Below are positions 50,954-58,648 of a DNA stretch of 64,000 bases, one piece after another. How positions within the stretch are numbered: position 1 is the first letter of the stretch; each line of letters starts with the position of its first letter. The translations under genes were made by a program, and so were the position numbers. Below the pieces are notes generated by a model. It searched no databases. It was not told where the DNA came from and saw only the letters and a program-made list of their open reading frames with translations. This DNA comes from CAVRQM01 sp963732775 (lineage in GTDB: Bacteria > Pseudomonadota > Alphaproteobacteria > Acetobacterales > Acetobacteraceae): positions 124,001-188,000 of the forward strand of contig CAVTAR010000004.1 of NCBI GenBank assembly GCA_963732775.1. The letters are read 5' to 3'.

Positions 50954-51760
50954 ATGGAGCACGCAGCGGACCGGCAGCAGGAAGCCCTGGTCGGGAGCCA
51001 GTTCGGGCCGCGCGCGGCGGCCTACCTGCACAGCGCGGTGCACGCCGAGGGCGGCGATCTCGCGGCACTCGCGCGCCTGGTCGCGGAGCGGCCGGGTTGT
51101 GCCGTGCTCGACCTCGGCTGCGGCGGCGGCCACGTGGCGTACGCGGCGGCGACGGCCGGCGGGCGGGTGACGGCGTGCGATCTGTCGCCCGAGATGCTGG
51201 CGGTGGTCGCGGCCGAGGCGGCGCGGCGAGGGCTCGACATCGCCACGCGCCAGGGCGCGGCAGAGGCGCTGCCGTTCGCCGACGCCAGCTTCGACGTGGT
51301 GCTGAGCCGGTTCAGCGCCCATCACTGGCGCGACTTCGCGCTGGGCGTCCGCGAGGCCGCGCGGGTGTTGCGGCCGGGTGGGGTGGCGGGTTTCGCCGAC
51401 GTGGTCTCGCCGGGCCCTGGCGTGCTCGACACCTACCTACAGGCGGTGGAGGTGCTGCGCGACATCTCCCACGTGCGCAACCGCAGCCTCGCGGAGTGGC
51501 AGGCGGCGGCGTCCGACGCGGGCCTGTCGGCGAGCGGCGTCGTCACGGCGCGGCTGCGCATGGAGTTCGCCTCCTGGATCGCCCGGATGGCGACGCCGCC
51601 GGTTCGCGCCGAGGCGATCCGCTCGATGCAGCAAGCGATGGGCGACACGGTGCGCCGTCATTTCGCCATCGGGCCGGACGGCAGCTTCGACCTCGACACC
51701 GCGGTCATGGTGTTCTCCCGCGATATCGAGATCGGCCCGGGCGGCGCTACTTCAGGATGA
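50954..51760 (+). CDS. Class I SAM-dependent methyltransferase
   Basis: 268 residues. Motif I is VLDLGCGGGHVAYAAA, followed by GRVTACDLSPEMLAVV, GAAEALPFADASFDVVLSRFSAHHW and ARVLRPGGVAGFADV, the UbiE/Coq5-type arrangement of small-molecule methyltransferases. The C-terminal part (DTYLQAVEVLRDISHVRNRSL) often accompanies enzymes of unknown substrate. ATG 50954 follows GGAGGG by 5 bp. It is convergent with the OmpA-family gene, overlapping its 3' end by 14 nt. Confidence 0.87.
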   Translation: MEHAADRQQEALVGSQFGPRAAAYLHSAVHAEGGDLAALARLVAERPGCAVLDLGCGGGHVAYAAATAGGRVTACDLSPEMLAVVAAEAARRGLDIATRQGAAEALPFADASFDVVLSRFSAHHWRDFALGVREAARVLRPGGVAGFADVVSPGPGVLDTYLQAVEVLRDISHVRNRSLAEWQAAASDAGLSASGVVTARLRMEFASWIARMATPPVRAEAIRSMQQAMGDTVRRHFAIGPDGSFDLDTAVMVFSRDIEIGPGGATSG

Positions 51761-52886
51761 TCTCCACCCGCCGGTTTTGCGGCTCGCGCACGCCGGCGGC
51801 GGTCGGCACCAGCGGGTTGCTCTCGCCGAACCCCAGCGTCGCGATTTCGCCCTGCGGCACGCCGTCGCGCACCAGCTCGCCCGCCACCGCCTGGGCGCGT
51901 CGCACCGACAGGCGCTGGTTGTAGGCCGGCGTGCCGGAGCGGTCGGTGTAGCCGTTCACCTCGATGCGCGTCACCTGCACGCGGCCCACGTTGCTCGCCG
52001 CCTCGCCGATGATCTGCCGCGCCCGGTCGCTGAGGTCGGCGCGGTCCCAGTCGAAGAACACGAGATAGGTGCGCGCCGGGGCCGCGACCGGGGCCGCTGC
52101 GGGCGCCGGCGCGGGCGGCGGCGGCGGCACCGGCACGTTGAAGGCGTAGCGCAGGCCGACCAGGAACGAGTGGTTGAAGTCGTCGCCCACCTTCAGCGTC
52201 GAGCCGGAGGGCACGCCCGGCCCGATGTACTGGGCGGTGTACTTGCGGTCGTTCGGCGTGCTGTAGAAGCGGTACTCGGCGGTGAACGACAGGCCGGGGA
52301 CTACGCTGTAGATCGGCACCGCGACGCCGGCGATCGCCTGGTAGGCGAACACGTCCTCGGCATTGTTCACGTTCAGCGAGGAGTAGCCGGGCGTGGCCGG
52401 GCCGATCGGCACGCTGACGCTGTGCCAGCGGTTCTGCGCCCAGCCGGCGCCGATGCCGAGATAGGGATTGACGGCATCGAGCCCGAGGATGGACAGGCCG
52501 ATGTCGCTGAAGCTGAAGTCGTACAGCGCGTTGACCATGGCGCCGTATTTCTCCTCGTGCCCCGACGGGCTCGACCCGTAGATGCCCGAGACGGTGCGCA
52601 GGTCGTTGGTGCGGTAGTTGCCCTCGAGCTCGACGCGGATGCCGTTGCCGAAGCCCCAGCCGACGCTGGCCACGCCGCCGTAGCCGAGGTCGAATTTCGG
52701 GTTGCTGCCGTGCACGATGGCATGGTCGGGGTTGCCGCCGTCCAGCGTCAGCCGCTTCAGCGTCTCGTTCTGCAGCACGTTGCCCATCGCGCCGGCGCCG
52801 ACATAAAGGCCGGTGACGGGCTGTGCGGCGGCGACGCCGGGGATGGCGAGCAGGGTGGTCCCGAGCAGGGCGGCGCGGATCGTCAT
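51747..52886 (-). CDS. OmpA-family outer-membrane protein (beta-barrel plus peptidoglycan-binding domain)
   Basis: 379 residues. A Sec signal peptide (MTIRAALLGTTLLAIPGVAAA, cleaved after AAA) is followed by an eight-stranded-barrel-like domain (GLYVGAGAMGN, FDLGYGGVASVGWGFGNGIRVELEGNYR, NPYLGIGAGWAQN, FTAEYRFYSTPNDRKYTAQY, FLVGLRYAFN). A Pro/Ala hinge (VPPPPPAPAPAAAP) then leads to an OmpA C-terminal domain (YLVFFDWDRADLS, VNGYTDRSGTPAYNQRLSVRRAQAV, GESNPLVP, NRRVEIILK). It anchors the outer membrane to peptidoglycan. ATG 52886 has GAAGGAGT upstream. Confidence 0.92.
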   Translation of the reverse strand: MTIRAALLGTTLLAIPGVAAAQPVTGLYVGAGAMGNVLQNETLKRLTLDGGNPDHAIVHGSNPKFDLGYGGVASVGWGFGNGIRVELEGNYRTNDLRTVSGIYGSSPSGHEEKYGAMVNALYDFSFSDIGLSILGLDAVNPYLGIGAGWAQNRWHSVSVPIGPATPGYSSLNVNNAEDVFAYQAIAGVAVPIYSVVPGLSFTAEYRFYSTPNDRKYTAQYIGPGVPSGSTLKVGDDFNHSFLVGLRYAFNVPVPPPPPAPAPAAAPVAAPARTYLVFFDWDRADLSDRARQIIGEAASNVGRVQVTRIEVNGYTDRSGTPAYNQRLSVRRAQAVAGELVRDGVPQGEIATLGFGESNPLVPTAAGVREPQNRRVEIILK

Positions 52887-53056
52887 GGCGTACTCCTTCG
52901 TGTCGGCGGCCCGCGCGGCGATGGCGGCGGGCGCGGACACAACCGCGCGGGGGCGGCATGGTTGCCCGCCTGCCTGCCTGCCTCCCCTGCCGCAAGTGTT
53001 TGTGAATGCCGCGTTTCCTGGCATGTGGCAGTGCAGCATCAGCCGGAGCAGGAAAC

Positions 53057-53953
53057 GTGCGCACGCGGTCGATCCATTACGCTCTCGACGGTCGTTTCCA
53101 TCGCCTGCACCTGGTCGAGCACGGCGAGCCGGGCAGGCCGGCGGTGGTGTGCGTGCACGGGCTGACCCGCAACGCCCGCGACTTCGACGCGCTGGCGGCG
53201 GCACTGTCCGGGCGCCACCATGTGCTGGCGGTGGACCTGCCGGGCCGCGGCGGTTCGGACTGGCTGCCCGAGCCCGCGCAATACACGCTGCCGAGCTACG
53301 TCGTCGCGCTGACGCATTTGCTGGCCGGGTGCGACTGCCCGGTGGACTGGGTCGGCACCTCCCTCGGCGGCCTGTGCGGCATGGCGATCGCGGCGATGCC
53401 GGGCAGCCCGATCCGCCGGCTGGTGCTGAACGACATCGGCCCCTTCATCCCGGCCGCGGCCCTGGCCCGCATCCGCGCCTACCTCGCCGAGGCGCCGGGC
53501 GCGTTCGCCGACCAGGGCGCGCTGGAGGCGCACCTGCGCCGGGTCCACGCGCCGTTCGGTGCGCTCGACGACGCGCAATGGGCGCACCTCGCCCGCCACT
53601 CCGCGCGCGACCTCCCTGGGCGCGGAGTGGCGCTGCACTACGACCCGGCGATCGCCGAACCCATCATGGCGGCCGAGCTGGCGGACGTGGACCTGTGGGC
53701 GGTGTGGTCGCGCATCACCGCGCCGCGCCTCGTCCTGCGTGGCGAGCACAGCGATCTGCTGCTGCCGGCGACCCTCGCGCGGATGCAGCGCGAGGGCGCG
53801 GCGACGATGGTGGTCCCGGAGTGCGGCCACGCGCCGGCGCTGATGGACCCGGCGACGATCGGCGCCATCGCCGGGTTCCTCGCCGAGCCGGCCGCCTTGC
53901 GCGACCACGGCGGCATCGGACAGGCTCCCGCCGCCAAGGGAGCCCTGCCATGA
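53057..53953 (+). CDS. Alpha/beta hydrolase
   Basis: 298 residues of the alpha/beta-hydrolase fold. The oxyanion region is VVCVHGLTRNARDFDAL, the nucleophile elbow GTSLGG (Ser), an acidic residue lies in LVLRGEHSDLLLP and the catalytic His is in VPECGHAPALMDP. Substrate is not predictable; such proteins act on esters or lactones. GTG 53057 (preceded by AGGAA) is preferred over an upstream ATG at 53006 that adds a non-homologous leader. It overlaps the next gene by 4 nt. Confidence 0.85.
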   Translation: MRTRSIHYALDGRFHRLHLVEHGEPGRPAVVCVHGLTRNARDFDALAAALSGRHHVLAVDLPGRGGSDWLPEPAQYTLPSYVVALTHLLAGCDCPVDWVGTSLGGLCGMAIAAMPGSPIRRLVLNDIGPFIPAAALARIRAYLAEAPGAFADQGALEAHLRRVHAPFGALDDAQWAHLARHSARDLPGRGVALHYDPAIAEPIMAAELADVDLWAVWSRITAPRLVLRGEHSDLLLPATLARMQREGAATMVVPECGHAPALMDPATIGAIAGFLAEPAALRDHGGIGQAPAAKGALP

Positions 53954-54636
53954 TCCGCCCCATCCTCGCAGCACTCGCGTTCGTCCTCGCCGTCGGCACC
54001 AGCGCCTGCACCAGCTCCGGTTCGCCCACCGAGCAGCAGGACCTGGTCGATCGCGCGACTCTCACCGTGCAGGGCATGATGAACGCCCCCGAGGGGCGCG
54101 ACGCGAAGCCCCTGCTGCAGCGCGCGCGCGGCGTGCTGGTGTGTCCGCAGTTGTTCAAGGCCGGCTTCGTCGTCGGCGGCCAGGGCGGCAACTGCGTGCT
54201 GGTGGGGCGCGGCACGCCCACCTGGTCCAACCCCGCCTTCTACCAGTTCAGCGCCGGCAGCCTCGGCCTGCAGGTCGGCATCCAGGACAGCGAGCTGATG
54301 CTGATCGTGCTGACCGAGCGCGGCCTGCAGGCGCTGATCGACGACCAGTTCCAGATCGGCGGCTCCGCCGGCGTCGCCTTCGCGACCCTCGGCACCGGCG
54401 TGCAGGGTGCGACCACGGCGGCCCTGCACGCCGATGTCGTGGCGTTCTCGCGCAGCCGCGGGCTGTTCGCCGGCCTGTCGCTCGATGGCAGCGTGATCGG
54501 CGTGCGCAGCGCCTGGAATGCCGCCTACTACGGCCGAGCGATCGCCGCCCAGCAGCTCGTGCTGCAGGGCGACGGCAGCAATCCGGGGGCCGCCCCGCTG
54601 CGGGAAATCCTCGCGCGCGCCGCCAGTCCGGGGTAG
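53950..54636 (+). CDS. SYLF-domain lipid-binding lipoprotein
   Basis: 228 residues with a lipoprotein signal (hydrophobic core, lipobox GTSAC, Cys at about residue 20). The mature part has the SYLF/YSC84 pattern: AKPLLQRARGVLVCPQLFKAGFVVGGQGGNCVLVGR, WSNPAFYQFSAGSLGLQVGIQDSELMLIVLTERGLQALI and FSRSRGLFAGLSLDGSVIGV. SYLF proteins bind phosphoinositides or other anionic lipids; the bacterial role is unclear. It is coupled to the hydrolase gene upstream (ATGA) and lies 11 bp before ycgN. Confidence 0.9.
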   Translation: MIRPILAALAFVLAVGTSACTSSGSPTEQQDLVDRATLTVQGMMNAPEGRDAKPLLQRARGVLVCPQLFKAGFVVGGQGGNCVLVGRGTPTWSNPAFYQFSAGSLGLQVGIQDSELMLIVLTERGLQALIDDQFQIGGSAGVAFATLGTGVQGATTAALHADVVAFSRSRGLFAGLSLDGSVIGVRSAWNAAYYGRAIAAQQLVLQGDGSNPGAAPLREILARAASPG

Positions 54637-54647
54637 ACCATGCCCGC

Positions 54648-55175
54648 ATGTCGGACATCGCGGACGAAGCCGAGCCGTTCCCGGAGAAGCCGTTCCCGGA
54701 GCTGCCGTTCCCGGAGCTGCCGTTCTGGGAGACCAAGCGCCTCGACGAGATGTCGCGCGCGGAGTGGGAGAGCCTGTGCGACGGGTGCGGGCGCTGCTGC
54801 CTGCACAAGCTGCGCTACGACGATGGCGAGCTGGCCTTCACCAACGTCGCCTGCCACCTGCTGGACCGGCACACCTGCGGCTGCCGCGACTACGCGCACC
54901 GGCAGGCGCGGGTGCCGGACTGCGTGGCGCTGACCCCCGCGACCCTGGCCGCGATCGACTGGCTGCCGCCGTCCTGCGCCTATCGCCGGCTCGCCGAGGG
55001 CCGCCCGCTCGCCTGGTGGCACCCGCTGCTCTCCGGCGACCGCGAGACGGTGCACGCCGCCGGCGTCTCGGTCCGCGGGCGCGCCATCAACGAGCGCCGT
55101 GCCGGCGCGCTGGAGCGGCATGTCGCCGCCTGGGTCGGCGAGTTGCCGCGGGTGAGGAAGCCCGCCGCCCGCTGA
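54648..55175 (+). CDS. YcgN family cysteine-cluster protein (UPF0260)
   Basis: 175 residues. The conserved cysteine cluster is seen in WESLCDGCGRCCLHKLR, NVACHLLDRHTCGCRDYAHRQARVPDCV and LPPSCAYRRLAEG, matching UPF0260 and suggesting metal (Fe or Zn) binding; function is unknown. The N-terminus carries three near-identical 15-nt units (54675-54731) giving PFPEK-PFPEL-PFPEL-PFWE before the conserved FWETKRLDEMS, so only the last copy corresponds to the family start. ATG 54648. Confidence 0.9.
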   Translation: MSDIADEAEPFPEKPFPELPFPELPFWETKRLDEMSRAEWESLCDGCGRCCLHKLRYDDGELAFTNVACHLLDRHTCGCRDYAHRQARVPDCVALTPATLAAIDWLPPSCAYRRLAEGRPLAWWHPLLSGDRETVHAAGVSVRGRAINERRAGALERHVAAWVGELPRVRKPAAR

Positions 55176-55186
55176 GCCGCGCGGGT

Positions 55187-55684
55187 TCAGCCGGGATGCA
55201 CGTCGAGCGCGTCCACCCCGTCGGCCAGCATCGCCAGGAGGTCCGGCAAAGCGAGCGCCACGCAGCCGGCGGTCGGGCGGTAATCCGGGGTGGCGACGTG
55301 CAGGAAGATCGCCGAGCCGCGCCCGCGCCGCACCGGCGCGTCGTTCCAGCCGAGCACGCCGACCACGTCGTACAGCGCGTCGTCGCGCCGCAGTGCCTCG
55401 TGGCCGCCGGCATGCGGCAGGCGGACCAGGCGGTTGTAGTCCGCACTGTCCGGGTCGTCGCACCAGCCGTCGGCCGCGCCGATCGGCTCGCGCGGCAGCG
55501 CGGTGCGCGGCGGGCTCGCCAGCCGGTCGGCGCGATACAGTACGCGGCGCAGCGGCAGCAGCCCCGCGGGCGTCGCCTCGTCGCCCTCCATCTTGTGCTC
55601 GCGGACGCCGGCCGCACCGACTGCGACGCGGGCCCGGCGGCCGTCCCAGAACACCTCGCCCGACCGCACCACCGCCGTGCTCAT
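55187..55684 (-). CDS. L,D-transpeptidase (YkuD-domain) family protein
   Basis: 165 residues of the YkuD fold. The catalytic motif appears as HVATPDYRPTAGCVAL (His, then T-x-GC with the nucleophile Cys). The N-terminal part has GEVFWDGRRARVAVGAAG, HKMEGDEATPAGLLPLRRVLYR and DDPDSADYNRLVRLP. There is no clear signal peptide, so the variant may be of the YcbB-unlike cytoplasmic-annotated group, or the start is further upstream. It cross-links or edits peptidoglycan in the family. ATG 55684 overlaps the stop of the upstream gene on the same strand. Confidence 0.85.
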   Translation of the reverse strand: MSTAVVRSGEVFWDGRRARVAVGAAGVREHKMEGDEATPAGLLPLRRVLYRADRLASPPRTALPREPIGAADGWCDDPDSADYNRLVRLPHAGGHEALRRDDALYDVVGVLGWNDAPVRRGRGSAIFLHVATPDYRPTAGCVALALPDLLAMLADGVDALDVHPG

Positions 55685-56304
55685 CGCTCCCGCCCACCCC
55701 AGATGATCCGCGCGTTGGCCTCGGCGCGGGCATAGGCCGCGACGGCGCCCCGCGCCACCCCAGTCATCACGGGCGCCGGGTCGGGTGCCCGGTGGAGTGC
55801 CGGGTCGGGCGCCCGGCCTGGCGCCCGGCCTGGCGCCCGGCTTGGCGTGAGGCCGGACGCAGGCGGCGCCGGCGCGGCGGACGTGACCGTCGATGCCGGC
55901 ACGTGCCGCAGGTCCGCCTCCGCGCTCGCGTGCGTGGGCGCGGCCGCCTTGGCGGCGACCTGCCCGGCGGCGGCCGGCGCCAGCATCGAGCGCGCGGCCT
56001 GCTCGACATGGAACAGCCGCTCCACCAGCGTGCTCGCGATGCTGGTGAGCAGCCCCACCGGCCCGCCGGTCAGCGCGCCCGTGACCATCGACAGGGCCGT
56101 GCGCAACCCGGGGCTGCCCTGGTCGCCGGTCACGACCCGGTAGATCGTGCCGACCACCGGCACGTATTGCAGCGGGTTCAGCGCGTCGAGCACGTCCGCA
56201 AACGTGATCTTGTCCAGCGGGCCGTTGTCGACCGGCGCGGTGGATGCCGCCTCGGCGGCCGAGATGTCCCGCCCGTGCGGTCCCGATACGGCATTGGCCG
56301 CCAT
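55681..56304 (-). CDS. Hypothetical protein with NPLQYVPVVGTIYR motif
   Basis: 207 residues; family not named with confidence. A central stretch, ITFADVLDALNPLQYVPVVGTIYRVVTGD, recurs in alphaproteobacterial hypothetical proteins, followed by a Gly/Ala-rich hydrophobic region (ALSMVTGALTGGPVGLLTSIASTLVERLF) that may span the membrane. The C-terminal 90 residues are Ala/Pro-rich and contain three 12-nt tandem units (55808-55843) encoding APGR repeats. ATG 56304 gives MAANAVSG. It is coupled to the L,D-transpeptidase (4-nt overlap). Confidence 0.65.
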   Translation of the reverse strand: MAANAVSGPHGRDISAAEAASTAPVDNGPLDKITFADVLDALNPLQYVPVVGTIYRVVTGDQGSPGLRTALSMVTGALTGGPVGLLTSIASTLVERLFHVEQAARSMLAPAAAGQVAAKAAAPTHASAEADLRHVPASTVTSAAPAPPASGLTPSRAPGRAPGRAPDPALHRAPDPAPVMTGVARGAVAAYARAEANARIIWGGRER

Positions 56305-56580
56305 GTGCCCTCCGATCCAAGGATGGGCCTGCAGCGAAACCCGTGCCACGCTTGGCGGCTTTGGAAGCGGGAGAATAAGTCGTGTCGGGGCCGTCCACGC
56401 CGATCGAAGTGCGCGAAATCGAGGCCCGCGAGATCGAGGTTGGCGCTGCCTCTTAACCCCCCTTTTCGTGTTGTCGGGAACGCGAGTGGGTAGGGGAACC
56501 GGCGGTGCTGGTGCCTTCATGAACCACACTCTGGGTCTGCCCAGCCGCGGCCGCAACGTCCTGGCCAGGCTGGTCCGCGC

Positions 56581-57225
56581 TTGCTCGGCCTGCTGACGGG
56601 CCTGGTCGCGGAGGCCCGGATCGCCGCCGGGCTGGGCCGGGCAGCGGCGGGCGGAGGCACGCCCGCCGGGGCGCGCGACGCCGCGGAACGCCTGGCAGGG
56701 GCGGGGGTGGAGGCGCTGCTCAGCTTCGGGCTGGCGGGCGGCCTCGATCCGGCGTTGCGACCCGGCGACGTGCTGGTGCCCGCGCGGGTGCTGGCGCCAG
56801 GACGGGTGTGGCAGGCCGACCCGGCGCTGCGGGCGCGGCTGGGCACCGGCAGCGACGCCCCGCTCTGGTCGGGCGGGGCGGCGGTGACCGACGCCGCCGC
56901 CAAGCGTCTCCTGTTCGAGGCGAGCGGGGCGGCCTCGATCGACCTCGAATCGGCCGCGGCCGCGGCCGTCGCGGCCCGATACGGCCTACCGTTCGCCGTG
57001 CTCCGGGTGGTGTGCGACCCCGCCGAGCGCGCCCTGCCTCCGGCGGCGTTGCTGGCGCTCGACGCGGCGGGCCGCATCGCCCTCTGGCGCGTCCTGGGTT
57101 CGCTGGCCAGGCGCCCCGGCCAGCTTGCGGCGCTGCTGGCCCTGGCGCGCGACGCCGCAGCGGCCCGCCGTGCCCTAGTCCGCCGCGTCCACGAGATCGG
57201 CGCTCGGGGCGGGCTTGTGGCGTAG
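56581..57225 (+). CDS. hpnG: Hopanoid-associated phosphorylase HpnG
   Basis: 214 residues resembling the nucleoside-phosphorylase-like HpnG, which releases adenine from adenosylhopane to give ribosylhopane. Features are LLTGLVAEARIAAGLG, GVEALLSFGLAGGLDPALRPGDVLVP, SIDLESAAAAAVAARYGLPFAVLRVVCDPAERALPPAAL; the DLES stretch is the substrate-site Glu region. The start is TTG 56581 by position. The partner hpnH is convergent on the other strand and the two coding regions overlap by 51 bp at their 3' ends, whereas in many genomes they are co-directional. Confidence 0.85.
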   Translation: MLGLLTGLVAEARIAAGLGRAAAGGGTPAGARDAAERLAGAGVEALLSFGLAGGLDPALRPGDVLVPARVLAPGRVWQADPALRARLGTGSDAPLWSGGAAVTDAAAKRLLFEASGAASIDLESAAAAAVAARYGLPFAVLRVVCDPAERALPPAALLALDAAGRIALWRVLGSLARRPGQLAALLALARDAAAARRALVRRVHEIGARGGLVA

Positions 57226-58350
57226 CTTGGCCATCATGTCGCCGACGTGGCGGCTGAACACGTACTCGGCCGGGCGCTGCCGCGACAGGTCGATCTCGGG
57301 CGCCATCGGCCCGTCCACGTCCACGCCGCGCGCCGCCACGGCAGCGATGCGCCACGGCTTCGTCACCGCGGCCACAACCGCGGTCGCCTCATAGCCGCTG
57401 TGCACCATGCAGTCGGCGCATTTCTCGTAGTTGCCGGTGCCGTAGCGGTCCCAGTCGGTGGTCTCCATCAGCTCGCGGAAGCTGCTGGCATAGCCCTCGC
57501 CCAGCAGGTAGCAGGGCCGCTGCCAGCCGAAGACGTTGCGTGTCGGCTTGCCCCACGGGGTGCAGACGAACTCCTGGTTGCCGGCGAGGAAGTCCATGAA
57601 CAGCGGCGACTGGGTGAACCGCCACCCCTTGCCGGCGCGCCGGCCCGCCTTCGTGCGCCCCGGGTCGCGGCGCAGGATGTCCCGGAACAGCTGCTTGGTC
57701 TTCTGTCGGCCGAGGAAGTGCGCCTGGTCCGGTGCCCGCTCATAGGCGTAGCCGGGCGAGGTCATGATGCCGTCGACCCCCATCGCCATCACCTCGTCGA
57801 AGAAGCGCGCCACCCGCTCGGGCTCGGCGCCGTCGAACAGGGTGCAGTTGATCGACACGCGGAAGCCGCGTCGCTTCGCCTCCCGGATGGCGGCCACGGC
57901 GCGCTCGTACACGCCCTCCTGCGACACCGCGCGGTCGTGCATCTGCTGGTCGCCGTCGAGGTGCACGTCCCACGAGAAGAACGGGTTGGGCTTGTAGTCG
58001 TCCATCTTCTTCGCCAGCAGCAGCGCGTTGGTGCAGAGATAGACGAACTTCTTGCGCGCCAGCAGCCCCGCGATGATCTGCGGCATCTCGCGGTGCAGCA
58101 GCGGCTCGCCGCCGGCCACCGCCACCACCGGCGCGCCGCACTCGTCGGCGGCGGCCAGGCTGTCGGCGACCGACAGGCGCTGGTTCAGGATCTCCGCCGG
58201 ATAGTCGATCTTGCCGCAGCCGGCGCAGGCGAGGTTACAGCGGAACAGCGGCTCCAGCATCAGCACCAGCGGATAGCGCTTGCGGCCGAGCAAATGCTGC
58301 TTCACCACATAGGCGCCGACGCGGAGGACCTGGTTCAGCGGGACGGACAT
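57175..58350 (-). CDS. hpnH: Adenosyl-hopene transferase HpnH (radical SAM)
   Basis: HpnH adds the 5'-deoxyadenosyl group to diploptene, giving adenosylhopane, the first step of C35 hopanoid side-chain synthesis. The 391-residue protein has the radical-SAM cluster motif CNLACAGC (C-x3-C-x2-C) in LEPLFRCNLACAGCGKIDYP, GGEPLLHREMPQII, FSWDVHLDGD, INCTLFDGAEPERV and a second C-terminal Cys set (NYEKCADCMVHSG). ATG 58350 gives MSVPLNQVLRVGAYVVKQHL, the family start. It is followed upstream by a small membrane protein and ispH on the same strand. Confidence 0.95.
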   Translation of the reverse strand: MSVPLNQVLRVGAYVVKQHLLGRKRYPLVLMLEPLFRCNLACAGCGKIDYPAEILNQRLSVADSLAAADECGAPVVAVAGGEPLLHREMPQIIAGLLARKKFVYLCTNALLLAKKMDDYKPNPFFSWDVHLDGDQQMHDRAVSQEGVYERAVAAIREAKRRGFRVSINCTLFDGAEPERVARFFDEVMAMGVDGIMTSPGYAYERAPDQAHFLGRQKTKQLFRDILRRDPGRTKAGRRAGKGWRFTQSPLFMDFLAGNQEFVCTPWGKPTRNVFGWQRPCYLLGEGYASSFRELMETTDWDRYGTGNYEKCADCMVHSGYEATAVVAAVTKPWRIAAVAARGVDVDGPMAPEIDLSRQRPAEYVFSRHVGDMMAKLRHKPAPSADLVDAAD

Positions 58351-58372
58351 CAGTGACTCCAACCTTTTCGGG

Positions 58373-58648
58373 TCAAGGACCCAAGACTTTGACCAGCGCC
58401 ACCGTCGCGCCGACGATGGCGGCACCTGCGCCCATCGCCGTAATGACGATCGCCCATGGCGCCAGCATCCGGTCCCGATCGGCCTTGCGACGATCCGCAT
58501 CAAGCTTCTGCGCCTCGGCCGCGAGCTTGTGCGCCTCGGAGACGAACTTGCGCGTCTCCTCGGCGAGCTTGCTGTTCTCCGTGATCGCGCGATTGATGCG
58601 GGCGATCTGCTCCTGAAGGTCGAGCGGCGGTTCCGTGGTGGCGCTCAT
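58373..58648 (-). CDS. Small coiled-coil protein with C-terminal membrane anchor
   Basis: 91 residues. Residues about 10-60 form a charged heptad-like helix (QEQIARINRAITENSKLAEETRKF, EAHKLAAEAQKLDADRRKADR), followed by one membrane segment (APWAIVITAMGAGAAIVGATVALVKVL). I do not recognise the family beyond this tail-anchored layout. Its ATG overlaps the ispH stop by 4 nt and hpnH follows 22 bp downstream, so it is part of an ispH-hpnH transcript. Confidence 0.75.
   Translation of the reverse strand: MSATTEPPLDLQEQIARINRAITENSKLAEETRKFVSEAHKLAAEAQKLDADRRKADRDRMLAPWAIVITAMGAGAAIVGATVALVKVLGP

Noticed and set aside
53025..53045. Second sigma-54-like promoter (TGGCATGTGGCAGTGC)
   Set aside because: GG and GC are separated by 11 nt, not 10, and the -12 block lacks TTGC. 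It falls within the likely leader of the hydrolase gene.
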